Below are positions 20,290 to 32,051 of a stretch of DNA of 64,000 bases, in pieces. The position numbers were made by a program, and so were the translations under genes. The stretch covers positions 55,393,513-55,457,512 of the forward strand of contig CM067539.1 in the NCBI GenBank assembly GCA_034509755.1. Reading direction: 5' to 3'. Each line of letters opens with the position of its first letter. Position 1 is the first letter of the stretch. The stretch is from Anisodus tanguticus (Eukaryota > Streptophyta > Magnoliopsida > Solanales > Solanaceae). The notes under the pieces were generated by a model. The model was not told the origin of the DNA. It saw only the letters and a program-made list of their open reading frames with translations, and did not search any database.

Positions 20290-22130
20290 TGGGTGATTTG
20301 AAGTTTATACAAAATAGGGGGGGAGACAAGTACGTTGTGATCTTCATTGATGATGGTACAACGTATGGAATCCTTTGTTTATTGAAAAGCAAAGATGAAG
20401 TTGTTGAAGCCTACAAAGCGAAGTTGAAAATCAACTAAGCCTACGGATTGAGAAATTTGTAGTGATAGAGGGGAGAATGTGAAGCATCGTTCATTAAACG
20501 AATGTTCATTTCTCACCTCGCCCAACGGTGTTAGCCAAGCGCGAAGTCGTACGCCCAAATTATGTGGGGTAGCTTGGTAAAAGATGGGCTACCGAAATAG
20601 GTCAAGTTCGACCTAAGATCGTAGATTGCATATCCACCGGATCCGCAAATAACGATAGTGTGTTGATCGCCTCTTGGCGTCAAAGAATGCTGAATTCTTT
20701 GGAGATAACTTTCCTTGGAAAAGGAAAAAGGAGTAATTGCTCAAGGTTAACAAGAACCCGCGAGGGCTCGACCGTCTCGGAACTAGACGTTCCGTATCTT
20801 CATGACTCGAAAGTTGCTGTCTATCCGGAACTTAATATTCCGGATCTGCGTAACTCGGGGATTCTAGATGTTGAACCAAGACGGAGCAAAGAGGGGACAA
20901 AGACTTGTTCCAGTCCTTCTAGCTTGTATGGTTGAGAACGAACCATGGACAATTAACAAATAATTGTTATCTCCAAAAGCGCCGCTTTGGAAAGAAGCTA
21001 AAGAGAGAAATAGATTCCATATATAGAACCATACTTGTGTAATGGTTGATCTTCCTCCGGAAAAGAACCTTTGGGTTGTAAAAAGTGCTCCCCTGTGAGT
21101 AGCTTCACATCCGGGGCCATTGTAATCTTACATGGCATGGGTGTTGAAACGACCTTCCCAATCGGAGAGTTGGAAGAAGAGGATCGAATTGGTTTGTTTG
21201 AACTGTTGGGCTTCTTCCGAACTTTCATTTTGGTCCCCGAAATGTTAACATTTTGGTCCCGAAAGTCTCGGATAAAACGAAACAATGAATCGATCACGAA
21301 ACATTGACGCTGAAGTTAGAAAGCCAACGAGTTGGAAAAACCAACGGTCTTAGAGTGAAAATCATATTGAAACAAAGTCTCGATATGAAAGATATGAGTA
21401 TCACAGATGACATCTTAGGAATTGGATTTCTAAGACATCTAACGGACCGGTCGATAGTTGACGGTCTCGTTGAAGCCACCAATAGATATGAATCATAGAA
21501 CTGATTGGAATCATGGTGCACCCATAGACAAGGAGCGATATGCTCGGTCACGTGTAGTTCAATGTATTGTACACACTACAACCGACCTGGTATCGTCCAA
21601 CAAACGATCGCCTTGAACTAAGGTTCACCGATGATCTTAATACATGATCAATAGAAGGCGTTAAGTCGGATATGACGATATCGAATTATTCGCTTATCTA
21701 CGGATTATAGTATTCTGGATGTCCAATGGTTCGAGAGAACCCGGTGATGCAAAGCCGGACATCGGATCCGAAGAACACCAAAGCCACAAGTAAATGTGTA
21801 TGGTGGTTCTTGGAAAATCCTCTAAGCAAACTTGCATCGACCGATTCATGATGGTATCGGAGTTTATCGCTTTATACAAAGCATGAAAGAAGTTAAGTAA
21901 CTTCACGACTCATTAGAGGACGTCCCTTATTGGGAGAAACCCGTGCCTTCAGCGGTTCTACACCGTGGCTAGCCGGTCGGCTTTAGGAAGGACACGGATG
22001 ACGGCGTCTGGACATATCTGTCACGATCCGTCGGAGACATAAGACCGTATGGCGCTTGATCATCACGGGTGTCACTTCCTTGTTTACAAACTAAGGGACT
22101 ACCCGGAGATCAAGTGTTACGCTGTCTAGG
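20290..22130 (+). pseudogene. Degenerate copia pol (integrase to RNase H)
   Basis: Recognisable words in order are: GGDKYVVIFIDDGTTYGILC and KSKDEVVEAYKAK (integrase core, near 20320-20420); KNAEFF (near 20685); DDILGIGFLRHLTD (near 21405); and GKSSKQTCIDRFMM then SEFIALYKA, a stop, and the RNase H end (21805-21900), finishing with a SRGMGLKP-type end near 22130. Every segment carries stops or shifts. The RT palm is largely lost. The TGA after IALYKA (21884-21886) also occurs in the older copy at 48137-48139. Compared with the older copy, a segment of about 110 bp is missing at 20560, between two ATGTGGGG repeats. Confidence 0.8.
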
Positions 22131-22798
22131 GGAATGGGCTTAAAACCCAAAATATACGGACCAATACGGTGGAAACCCAACCTTACGAACCGGAGATCCC
22201 GGTAATTTGGTTTAATGGGAAAACTAAGTTGTAAAGGTTCGATTGATCGCTTCGGTCGAAGCATGAGCACTTCGGATAGTGATTTGTGAAAAGAAACACC
22301 AAATCCAAAGCCGTTCCCGCGATAGACGTTAAGTGCTATCTGCAGGTATGGGTAAAGGTTAAGTTTTCAAAACTCGTAATGATCCTCAACGAGTTGAGGT
22401 TAGGTCTTTGGGAAACTTTTAATGGTTCCTAACACTTGTGAAGTGGGGTATAGCAGGATACCTTGTAGGAGACCACCTATTTAAGTGCGAGGACGGGCCG
22501 CCTCAAATTGAACGCACTTAAGAATCCAAGACGTTGTCCATGGCCAAAACGGACAAAACATTACGAAGAAGAGAGTAAGGGAATTTGTTGTGTTGGTACC
22601 GTTGTCTTGGCTTACACTAAACACCGACGGTTCAAGACATCACGTTCACCGCGCGATAGCAAGTAAGTCCGGTGGTATTCAACTATGGAAGGTTCAAAGC
22701 CGAGGCTACCTCTCCTTATGCAACATCGGTCCGCCGAAATATTGCTGGAAATGAAAAGACACCATGTGAGTGCGCCAAAATCTCTTTCAAGAGGGGAT

Positions 22799-24109
22799 TG
22801 TTGGAAATTTGCCTTTGGCGGGAGTTGCGACCGACCAACTTTAACGGCTTAAACACTAGTGTAACGTATGTTGGAGAATCCGGTTCTTCACACATGCATG
22901 ATCTACTAAGTACGTAGATAACCGTAGGGCCAAGAATCGTCAAATTTCATTGAGAAATGAAAGAGATATTGGTTCACGAAGTAAGGTGTTTGAAGCATGG
23001 AAAGTGTGGTATTGTGTGTAATTCTCCCTCATCGGTAGAGGAAGAAAGAATTGTTGTGTATATAAGATTCGAAATTGGTTAGGGGTTTGGGACCCCAAGG
23101 GTATCCCATGTGTTTAAAGGAGGGAGGACCTAGATGTGCTTCGGTTCGAGGAAAGACCACACGCGCGCCGCCGCCGCCCGCCCGTCCCGTCCGGTCCGGT
23201 TCCGGTTCCGAGTTCCGGGTTCTCGGGTTCACGGGTTCACGGGTTCACGGGTTCACGGGTCACGGGTCGTGGGCTGTGGGTCTTCTCGATATTATCTTTT
23301 TGGGCCGAAAAACTTTGCCGAAGTACGGTTTGATCCCGAAGTTTCGGATATACGCTTTGGACCGAATTCTTTCGGATGTGCGCTTTGGTCCCCGAAGTTT
23401 CAAGATGTACGAGTTTGGTCCCCGAAGTTTCCGGAAAATCGAATTTCGACGGTCAAAAACAGAAATGCCAAGCACTCAATTCAGCCATTTATTTTGGCTG
23501 AATTACTCCTCCTATAATGGCCAAAGCAGTTGGTCTTTCTCCCATTTATGTTGGTGACTTTACTACCTCCATAATGGCCATTATTTGGCTATTATGGAGG
23601 CGATTTTCAGCATAAAAATGACCCCTCCCTCTCCTATATAAACACCCCATTACACCATTGTTGAGAAACAAAGACATATGCACGAAAATACATAAACAGA
23701 TGCTTTGAAAAACAAAGTGCACGAAAATACACAACCGAAATAGTTTTCTTCCTACAACTTCCAAGCATCATTTCGTTACTCAATATTCTTCACGGTAGCT
23801 CTTGAGTTTTCTTTGCTCAAAGGTTCCATTGCTGTTTTATCTTGGGAGACAAATTGTCCAGGACGTATAAAGGATACATACGGGGCAATATTGTCTTAAG
23901 GACAGAGTGCCACACTCGACTCAAAGATAAACCGCTTTTTTTTTCGCCTCTTCAACAAAATCGTAATTTCGCTTTTGTTGTTATATTGTAATTTTCAGAT
24001 TTCTAGTCGAAAATATTATTGAAATCTTTGTTTATCCTTTCGAATACTTGTAATAGTTAAATACTTCCCGTACTGCTTTATAAAGTACCATAGAGCAAAT
24101 CTCGCAACA
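22799..24109 (+). repeat. 3' LTR of the 17-24 kb element
   Basis: 1,311 bp, closely matching 17457-18771. Differences seen by eye are mostly short indels, including one fewer 30-bp GTCCCCGAAGTTTC unit. Confidence 0.93.
23635..23641 (+). promoter_or_regulatory. TATA box in the 3' LTR
   Basis: TCTCCTATATAAACACC, identical to the 5' LTR copy. It could drive read-out transcription into the right flank. Confidence 0.5.
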
Positions 24110-24157
24110 ATAATACCATATATTATGGAACAATGTGTAACAATCATCCAAACAAGG
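24110..24157. mobile_element. MITE, right half
   Basis: Carries the ATAAT target duplication of the LTR element, then continues to the inverted terminus CCAAACAAGG that pairs with 17078-17087. Confidence 0.8.
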
Positions 24158-24164
24158 TGTAAAT

Positions 24165-24673
24165 AAACTCTATAAGGAACAAGAACAATGAGGAGAAAGG
24201 GAAAAACTATACCGACGTTGACTCGAGGAGCCAAAGCTCCAATAAGAAGTGCTTTTGTTGATGATAATTCTTTTTTGTTCGATTAATCGACTCCATCTTT
24301 TGTGATTTGTGAGTGCTGGATCCGATTGTGATCAATGAGGAAAAGATTTGGAGTTCTAACGTCAATACTCAGTAATCTGACTGTTTGAATTGATTATTGA
24401 GGATGAAGTCGATGTAGAAAGAGTTTCTTTAATCCACTAGTAAGAGCTCAAAGGTTTTTGAATTGATTGTTTGATCCTATTTCTATTTCATTAAAAAAAA
24501 GTTTAGACTTATCAAATAATTATGCTAATTTTTATATTTCTTTAAGAAATAATCCCAAATTTAAACCCACTAATAAGTAATTTAGAAATATGTGTACTTA
24601 AAACATCATTTTAACTATTTATTGTTTTTACAAACTTTCCAATTTAAGAATTTAAATTCATTTAGTTATTCAA
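24165..24673. repeat. Segmental duplication block A, part 3
   Basis: From about 24450, TTTGATCCTATTTCTATTTC through AACTTTCCAATTTAAGAATT matches 35055-35260 of block B. Confidence 0.85.
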
Positions 24674-25009
24674 ATTTCCCATAGGAGGAGGGTGTGGAGG
24701 TCGAGTATCGGGTAGAGGGCAAGTAGGTTCCCACGAGGATTTTTTTTGTACTAGGAGTATTATTATCTTTGTACATTAGCTTATATTTTTTTAGATCTCT
24801 ATTACAACTTGATTGTTTCATTATTTTATTTATCTTATTTTATTATTTCTATTATTGTTTTATTATTGTTATCTTTGCATCTTTTCTTGAGCCGATGGTC
24901 TATCAGAAACAGTCTCTCGACCGTCACAAGGTAGGGGTAAGGTCTACGTACATTTTACCATCCCTAGACCCCATTTGGTGGGATTATACAGGGTATATTG
25001 TTGTTGTTG
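24674..25009 (+). mobile_element. RTE-type LINE 3' end insertion
   Basis: Ends GAGCCGATGGTCTATCAGAA, AGGTAGGGGTAAGGTCTACG, CCCATTTGGTGGGATTATAC and GGGTATATTGTTGTTGTTG, matching the 3' end of the RTE LINE at 42122-42240 on the other strand. A 13-bp target duplication TTTAGTTATTCAA lies at 24661-24673 and 25010-25022. Block B has the uninterrupted site (TTTAGTTATTCAAGTTAAAA at about 35250). Confidence 0.92.
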
Positions 25010-25241
25010 TTTAGTTATTCAAGTTAAAATTTTCAATGTGAGATTTCCTCTATAGATTCAATTATTATGTTTAGTATTATTTAATTCATAAGTTATTAAC
25101 ATTTTAAATTTCAGCTTCGAAACAATAACATAGAGCAGAGAAGTTTAAAATAATCGTCAAAATTTGTGAATGTTTGATATTAAACTCGCAAAAGATGACA
25201 GTTTAAAGGATGACTGTTTGATATAACCTAGGATGATATTA
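25010..25241. repeat. Segmental duplication block A, part 4
   Basis: AGTTATTCAAGTTAAAATTT through CTCGCAAAAGATGACAGTTT matches 35250-35570 of block B, minus the SINE found there. Confidence 0.85.
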
Positions 25242-25253
25242 ATGAAAAAGGTT

Positions 25254-25374
25254 TTTTTTTTAAAAAAAAATTATTACATAGGGGTAGGGGGAGGGGATTA
25301 CAAGGTGGGAATCGAACTCTCACCAACAAGGTGAGAGTTCATGTAGCCAATCAACTGAGCTACTAAGATTCTCC
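25254..25374 (-). mobile_element. tRNA-derived SINE
   Basis: On the minus strand: TTAGTAGCTCAGTTG (A box), then GTGAGAGTTCGATTCCCACC (B box), then a C-rich tail and A/T runs. ATGAAAAAGGT / ATGAAAAAAGGT on the two sides (about 25242 and 25375) is the target duplication. The tRNA-like head is not a functional tRNA gene. Confidence 0.8.
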
Positions 25375-25644
25375 ATGAAAAAAGGTATTGTAAAATCAAT
25401 GTTAATGAAAAATGGCATGAATGGGTTATTTTGGTAACTGTGATGACATAAATGAGTCAAACTATTGACGAGTGACATAAATGAGTCATTTCCGATAGCT
25501 CGATGGCATATTTGAGAGTTTCCCTTGTTTCAATGCTGCTAAGAAACATAAAAGAAGACATGGAATTCTTTGTATTTGTGTAGAATAAAGGGAGAATATA
25601 ATTTTAAGAAGTTTAGCCTAATTTTAAAAATACATATCATGAAA

Positions 25645-25800
25645 GACATGTGAAGTCATTGGTTGTACATAAAGAGGTGAACGTGAAATACATATCTACG
25701 CACCATATGATAGCAGATCACTTAACGAAACCCATAGCATGTGATGCTTATGAAAGACATGTGAAGTCATTGGGTTTGCGTAGATGCTAATATATTTATA
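25645..25800 (+). pseudogene. Copia RNase H C-terminal fragment
   Basis: One frame reads VKYISTHHMIADHLTKPI then ACDAYERHVKSLGLR, the end of copia pol (D-P-L-T-K-P-type motif). The phrase GAAAGACATGTGAAGTCATTG is also present twice, at about 25651 and 25753, so a short duplication accompanies it. Confidence 0.75.
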
Positions 25801-26721
25801 CTTTATGTTTTTCCAATCATGTTCATGTAAAACTTTATTGTTGAAGTTAATGTTAGCTTATGCCTAATTATTCATTCTTGTTGGTTCATATACATATAAT
25901 ATTTTTATGTATAGTACATAAATTTCTAATATAAGAAAGTATGTCGGACAGACAAAAAGATTGGCTTATTCACACAGAAAATTGTCTCTATTGTCTAAGT
26001 GATAGATAGAGATGACAATTATAAACTAATTATTATTAGAAGTGATGATAAAAGAGAGCTTAAAGTTTATAATAAGAATGTTGTGTTTTTGTGTTTAATC
26101 ATATGTGATTAAAATGAGTTAGTTTGTTCTTAATGCCAGATGTTAATTCTGATTAATAAAATGATTGAGTAGATTTGTAAAAGTTAGACATGAGATGTTT
26201 GAACTATCATATGCACGATATTTAAATTGTAAAGACATACGCTCTATGAGAAATGAGTCAATATTGTGATACATGTTTCATACTATGTATGCATATAGTG
26301 ACCCATAAGGGCGATACAAGTTTAATCTCTACTTGCTATCATGGAAGCCCTCAAAATTATAAGTAATTTTTCACATTGTACCCTCATGACTTTGATCAGC
26401 TTCTTGATATTAAATCTGGTGTTTACTATATTAAAATATTGCCAAGAGATCATGCTTGATTCGGTCTGACGGGACATTTCTAAAAAATCATGTCAGATTG
26501 AGATTAAGAGATTCATGAGAAGAGGAAGATCATTAAGTATTGTCACATTAATTGTATTCATTGACATGTCCTTTATGTTTTTCTTTGAGACAAGAACATA
26601 ATGATGAACTCAAATTTAAGACAATGAGATTCTGAGAGAGATAAATGTGGTAGGATATTGCATGCTATAATCTATTCTAAGTTTCATTGATCAAGATGTT
26701 ATATATTTCTAACAGATGTAT
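25801..26721. other. AT-rich sequence, perhaps the 3' non-coding part of the copia fragment
   Basis: It follows the pol end directly. No LTR ends or frames are recognised. Confidence 0.35.
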
Positions 26722-28050
26722 TGTAACACACCGTACCTTCGGGCTAAGGTTTGAACCGTATAATGGAAACATAATGGAATCAAGATGAAGAGTGTAGGAA
26801 ATGTTTTGAAAGCTACTCAAGTTATAAGAAGAGTCTTTGGGCAAAGTATAGTTGAAGATACTCTACGGGCCATGTTTTCAAGTGACTTTGCACGAGTCCT
26901 CACTTCAAGCGAGTATTCGGAATAATATATAAGGAATTTGGGATAACTTCCTTCATGAAAGTTGTATCTATTTAAAATATCTTTCCATCCATATAAGGTG
27001 GAGGACACTGGAGTTCTGTGCTAGGAGTTATAACCATTTTACAGTACAACAGAAAAGTAGTTGTACGTGACGCCGGCTGAGATGCGGGTCGCGCCACGCC
27101 AGGCCAAATTTCCAAGGATCGGAAGAAAATTGATCCCCATCAAAGATATACCAAGCGTGATGCGCCAGGCTGTTTTATGCCTGAAATAATTTTTTTCGAA
27201 TTTTAAATACCCCTAACTTCATAAAACTTCTCCCACTTCGTTCAAAACCCTTAACAGTCATTTTCCTCTCTCCTCAACCTCCTACACCAAGGTAAGATCA
27301 TCACTATGATCCTTAATCAATTCTAGCATTAATTTCATGATTCTTAACACGATTCTTAAACAAAACATAGGATTACCAAGGTAAATCTTTTTCATGCGAT
27401 TCAAAGCTAGGATTTTGGTGTTCTTCATCAGGAAAGCAACCTAGTTCGTTGAATTGGAGCATTCATGGGTATGTAGATCTTCTATCCACATGTGGGAATA
27501 TCTTTGTTATTCCCCACGCCACAATAATCCATGAAATCCCTAGAAATTGAAGGTTATGTCTCAGTTGATGATAAACCCTTGAAAATAAGTTATATATGTT
27601 CATGTATGTATTGTTAAAGCCAATCATATTTCCGTTATTGTATTCATGAATATCACTTTTATTATCATGAGAGCGTCTGTAATCCATGAATACCCATGTC
27701 TTGCATTCCATGGATTTTTAAAACACAAGTCATGAACCCATATTAATCAATTCCATAAAATCTACATATATTTCCATATTTTATGAAAAGTATATTATGT
27801 ATTTATGTTCATGTTATATCTTATACTTATCAACCATGTTTACAAGTCATGATTATACAAACCATGGGCTTTCTATCCAATTATATTTCATGTTCATCTT
27901 AGGGAGTTGCACAGATTAACGAGAAGGCTCAGGAAGCCTAAAACTACGTATGCCAACATAGGATAAGAATCGCTCTACCCAGTTAGGACGATTCCTTCAT
28001 ATCACCCACAACGGGTTACTGGATCCATTCATGTCATGTTCATGTCTCGT
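26722..28050 (+). repeat. Ty3-gypsy LTR, plus orientation, 3'-truncated
   Basis: Begins TGTAACACACCGTACCTTCG and matches the minus-strand LTR at 28051-30319 through TTGAACCGTAT, GGGATAACTT, ACTACGTATGCCAAC and CATGTCATGTTCAT. It stops at 28050, exactly where the TG...CA boundary of the other LTR begins, so the second element seems to have inserted into this one. The missing remainder is not seen to the right. Confidence 0.8.
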
Positions 28051-30319
28051 TGTCATGCTCCGAACTATGGCCTGGGCATAACACGACACTTGGTGCTTGA
28101 TTGCATGTGACTGAGCAAACCACATGGCTTATCGGATCAACATGGGCATCTACTATCATGAAATAGTAATTTAAAACATAGAAAATCTGAATACTTAAAA
28201 TATAGTATGAAAATATGATTTGCGAAAATAATCTGAAAACGTAATAAATTTGAATATATGACATGACATGTTAAACTAGTCTATGAAACCTCTGAATGTG
28301 AGTCTGACTGCAAAAAAATTATTTACCACGACAAGACCCTGCATACCTTTATGTAAAGCATGACATGAAAATAAATACCTAATACTCCGAATGAGATGGA
28401 GATCACCAATAGCTGATACTGTAGAAATCCTAGTGAATAGATCTATCGTCCTGAAACTCTGTACCTACACTAGTGAAATGCAGGCCCCAGGCAAAAGGGA
28501 TGTAAGTACATTTGAATTATACTTGTATGTAAAGCAACTGAATGAATAAGCGGGCACATTAAATAATAGAAACTGAAACTGAAATTGTAACCTGAGCATG
28601 AGCATGTATAATATCTAGCATGAATATATATAACAAAAATAAAACATGGTAAATCAGTTTAAGTGGGAGAGCTTTAGTATAACCGACATAAAACCACCAC
28701 GTGAGAACATGGCGTCTGATCTCTGCCCGATCAGCTAAGCCATCTCGTACCTTACCGGGGTATGAGATATGAACATGACATAAATTGATTCAATAACCCG
28801 CAATGGGTAACATGAAGGAATCATTCTAACTGGGCGTAGCGATCCTTATCTTACGTTGGCATACGTAGTTTTAGGTTGTATGAGCTTTCTCGGTAATATG
28901 TGCAACTCCCAAACATGAACATGAATATAATTGGCTTAGAAGACCATGGATTTTATAAATATAACTTGTAACACATGATTTATAAGAATAATTTAGCATG
29001 TAATTAGATACATAATATAACTTGTATGAAACATGAAAAGATGTATAATTTCATGGATTGAGTAATAATGATTCATGACTTGTATTTAAGAACCTATGAA
29101 ATTCAAAACATGTATTCGTGGATTACGAACAGGTCCATGACAATCATAATGATATGGCATGAATACAATTAACGAAAACATGATATAATCATGGTATATA
29201 GTTGTACATGTATATAGGGTCATCATGAATTAGAGCAAAACCCTAAGTTTGAGAAAATTCGTGTTTCATAGATTAAAAGTGGCATGGGGAAGAACAATGA
29301 TGTTCCCACACATGGATAGAAACTCTACATACCTTAGTCGCTTCAAAACTTGAAGAAAAGGTTAGAACTATTGAAGAAGAAACCCAAAACTTCGAACTTG
29401 AAACCTTGAGAAGAGTTTTCACCATTTTTTGTAGCTATTGTTTATATCCCAAAAGGCATTGCTCTGGACCTCCAAATAGAATCTCCACCATTCCAATTTA
29501 ATACTTGTATGCTATGAATACTTAGGTAAAATTTGGGCTAGATCAACGGTCAAATTACCGAGAAACACCAATTGAATATGACTGGTCGGAGTGAATGTCT
29601 ACAGAAAATACTAGGGTTTTTTGTAACTCTTCACGACTCTTGATTTTATAGGGTAACAGGGTGGATGGGTTAATTCTAGTATTTAGAAATGATGTAATCT
29701 TGTAGAATTCACAGGTTCTTGATTGAAAGATTTACCTTAGAGGAAATCTCAGAAAACTAGATCGCCAAACCAAACTCTTGACGGTTTTCTTGATTGTAAT
29801 AATGATTTCTTGCGGTTCTTGAAGGATTGGAGTGCCTAGGTTCTTTAGGGATGGAGGTAGAGAGAATATGAATAGTATCTTAGGGTTTAAAATAGTGTTA
29901 GAGACGTTTTTACTTCATAAAATAATAAAATAAGGAGTCCCAATTCGAGTAGGAAAATACCAAAAAACATAACCCAAAATCTAAAAGTTATGCTCTGACC
30001 AGAGTTACATGCATAACTCTTAGAACATAGCTCCGTTCGAGCTGGGACATATATCGTAGGAAAGGTATTTCAATGGGCTACAACTTTCATGAGTAAGTTA
30101 TCCCAAATTCTGTATATATTTATCCGTAAACTCACTTTAAATGAGGCCTGCTGCAAACTCATTTGGAAACATCCTTTGTAGAGTAGCTTCCGACTCTAAT
30201 TTTTCATAAGACCCTTCTTATGCCTTGATTAGTTTTCAAACCACTTCCTACACTTATCATCTTGGTTTATGTTCCTATCATACGGTTCAAAACATATTCC
30301 GAAGGTACGAGGTGTTACA
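28051..30319 (-). repeat. Ty3-gypsy 3' LTR, minus orientation
   Basis: On the minus strand it runs TGTAACACCTCGTACCTTCG to ...CATAGTTCGGAGCATGACA (2,269 bp, TG...CA). It is immediately preceded on that strand by ATTCGAGGACGAATGATG and the purine tract TGGGGAGATA, the typical end of a gypsy interior and PPT. The region CCGATAAGCCATGTGGTTTG near the 3' end is typical of Solanaceae gypsy LTRs (recalled, not searched). Confidence 0.88.
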
Positions 30320-30955
30320 ATATCTCCCCATTGGCATCATTCGTCCTCGAATGATGGTTCATAGTTAGGAGTATGACTAACTCTGGAATTTTCAAAAAAA
30401 TTGGTAGGGTTTCTTATGTAAATAGGAATATCCCAACATTCTTCAAACACATTCTAGCTAACCAAATCACAACACAAGCCTCACGGGGCATCTTAATATA
30501 CATGACATGACATAACATGGTAATTGAAACATGGACGTGACTAACATAAATACTGAGCTGGCATGAATACGTGAATACTATCTGTCATGAATAACAGTCT
30601 TACATGAACACATGGATATTAGACTGAGTAAATACATAAATACTATACATGTGATTTGGAAAAGAATTCATAGGAATGAGTGACATGAGTACTGGAACAT
30701 GAGCATGAACATGACATAATTACATGGATGCGAGGAGCATGAAGTGGAACATGAATATTGTACTGACATAATATTAGCTCACGTGGATATATGAGTGTTG
30801 AACTAACATGAGATCTAAAACATGAATATCATAACATGAAATCTGAATGCCAAAAACATGAATGTTACAGCAGGATATCTTAATGCTGAGCGGGGGTGAG
30901 ATCTGAACACTGAACTCACATGAGGTCTGAATACTTGGGGTAGTCACCTTAGACA
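30320..30955 (-). other. Gypsy 3' interior, CATGA-rich non-coding part
   Basis: Repeats of CATGAACATGA/CATGAATA type fill the space between the PPT and the integrase end. The 30774-30956 open frame is a by-product of these repeats. Confidence 0.5.
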
Positions 30956-32051
30956 TTTTCTACTTGTCTATCAATAAGTGTGGATATTTGGACTTCATGT
31001 CCTCTTCGGCTTCTTATGTATCCTTTTCCACATCCTGGTTCCTTTATAGCACTTTCACTTAAGCGACTTCCTTAGTCCTCAACTTGCGAACTTGATGATA
31101 AAAAAATAGTCACCGGAATATTTTTGCAAGACATGCTATCTTTATTCGCTTTGTTTTCTGTAGGAGCAGCTAGAGATGGATCTCTTTGAATTTCTTCAAC
31201 ATGGTCACAGAAAATATTGGTGTACAACAACCAACCCTAGTGGTAACTCTAGCTCATAAGCCACTCGACCAACTCTCCGCATGATCTTGTATGGTCCGAC
31301 ATATCAGGGATTAAGCTTCCCCTTCTTCCTAATCTCATACGCCATGCATATGCGAAACTTTCAAGAACACCCAATAATAAACATGGGTAGACTTATATTT
31401 AAAATCTAGGTCACATGCTCCCAACATATCTTAGAGCGTCTGGTTAGTGTGTTCTACCTGACCATCCGTCTAAGGATGATAAACGGTATTGAAATTTACC
31501 TTGGTACCCAATCCTTTTTTAAAGGACTTCCAAAAATTTGTTGTGAACTGGACAGCTTGATCTGAAACAATGGACATTGGAGTCCCATGCAACCTAATGA
31601 TTTCTTGAATATACAACTTGGCATAATCTTCTGCTGGATCAGCTTTCTCTTGCTACCAATTTGGACACTTAGCCACGAAATCGGCTACATTGTTCTTCAT
31701 GTCATTCCACCAATAAACCTCATTAAGGTCATGATTCATTTTCGTGGAGCTTGGGTAGGTAAAATATCTGAAACTATGCGCCTCTATCATAATTCTCTCT
31801 TTGCGTCTGTCTTCATCTGAGACGCAAAGTTTTCCTTGGTACCTTGGAGTACCATCATCTCCCCCTTGTTCAAAAGCCCCGGATTGATGCATGTGAATCT
31901 CTTTAGTTGTAATACATAGGGATGAAACTGGTTTCTCATTTTTCTCAACTCCTAAGGAGGATTTGGCTCTGTTCTGTACAACAACTCTACCATCTTCGGG
32001 GTCCAAACATTGAACTCCTAGGTTTTCTAAACAATGAAATTCTCTTATCAT
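30956..32051 (-). pseudogene. Ty3-gypsy integrase/chromodomain-region pol remnant
   Basis: The best frame (32051 down to 31653) has LGVQCLDPEDGRVVVQNRAK, FEQGGDDGTPRYQGKLCV, STKMNHDLNEVYWWNDMKNN and VADFVAKCPNW, the integrase HHCC zinc-finger region that precedes the catalytic core. Downstream, in shifting frames, come YAKLYIQEIIRLHGTPMSIV, SDQAVQFTTNFWKSFKKGLG, TDGQVEHTNQTL and, near 31000, RKLRTKEVA with EAEEDMKSKYPHL, the tail that follows the integrase. Stops are frequent. Integrase inserts the cDNA copy into the genome; this one is dead. RT and RNase H upstream are not recognisable. Confidence 0.85.

Larger units (their letters stand above)
17457..24109 (+). mobile_element. Complete LTR retrotransposon (copia-derived, non-autonomous)
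   Basis: Two long terminal repeats (17457-18771 and 22799-24109) begin TGTTGGAAATTTGCC and end CCAACA or GCAACA. The perfect 5-bp target duplication ATAAT lies at 17452-17456 and 24110-24114. A polypurine tract (CAAGAGGGGAT) precedes the 3' LTR. The 4-kb interior carries scattered copia integrase and RNase H words, but none is open for long. The interior after the 5' LTR (ACTTAAGACAATATTTG) shows no TGG-type primer-binding site. The interior is strongly similar to 44810-49047, an older copy. The element inserted into the MITE at 17078-24157. Confidence 0.95.

Noticed and set aside
23075..23557. 160-residue frame and overlapping frames in the LTRs (also 17767-18158)
   Set aside because: Low-complexity translation of GGGTTCAC and CGCCGC repeats within LTRs, with competing frames of equal quality.
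25254..25374. Possible tRNA gene (A and B boxes); also 35343-35455 and 41835-41925
   Set aside because: Flanked by target duplications or lacking a closed cloverleaf, with extra tails; these are SINE heads.
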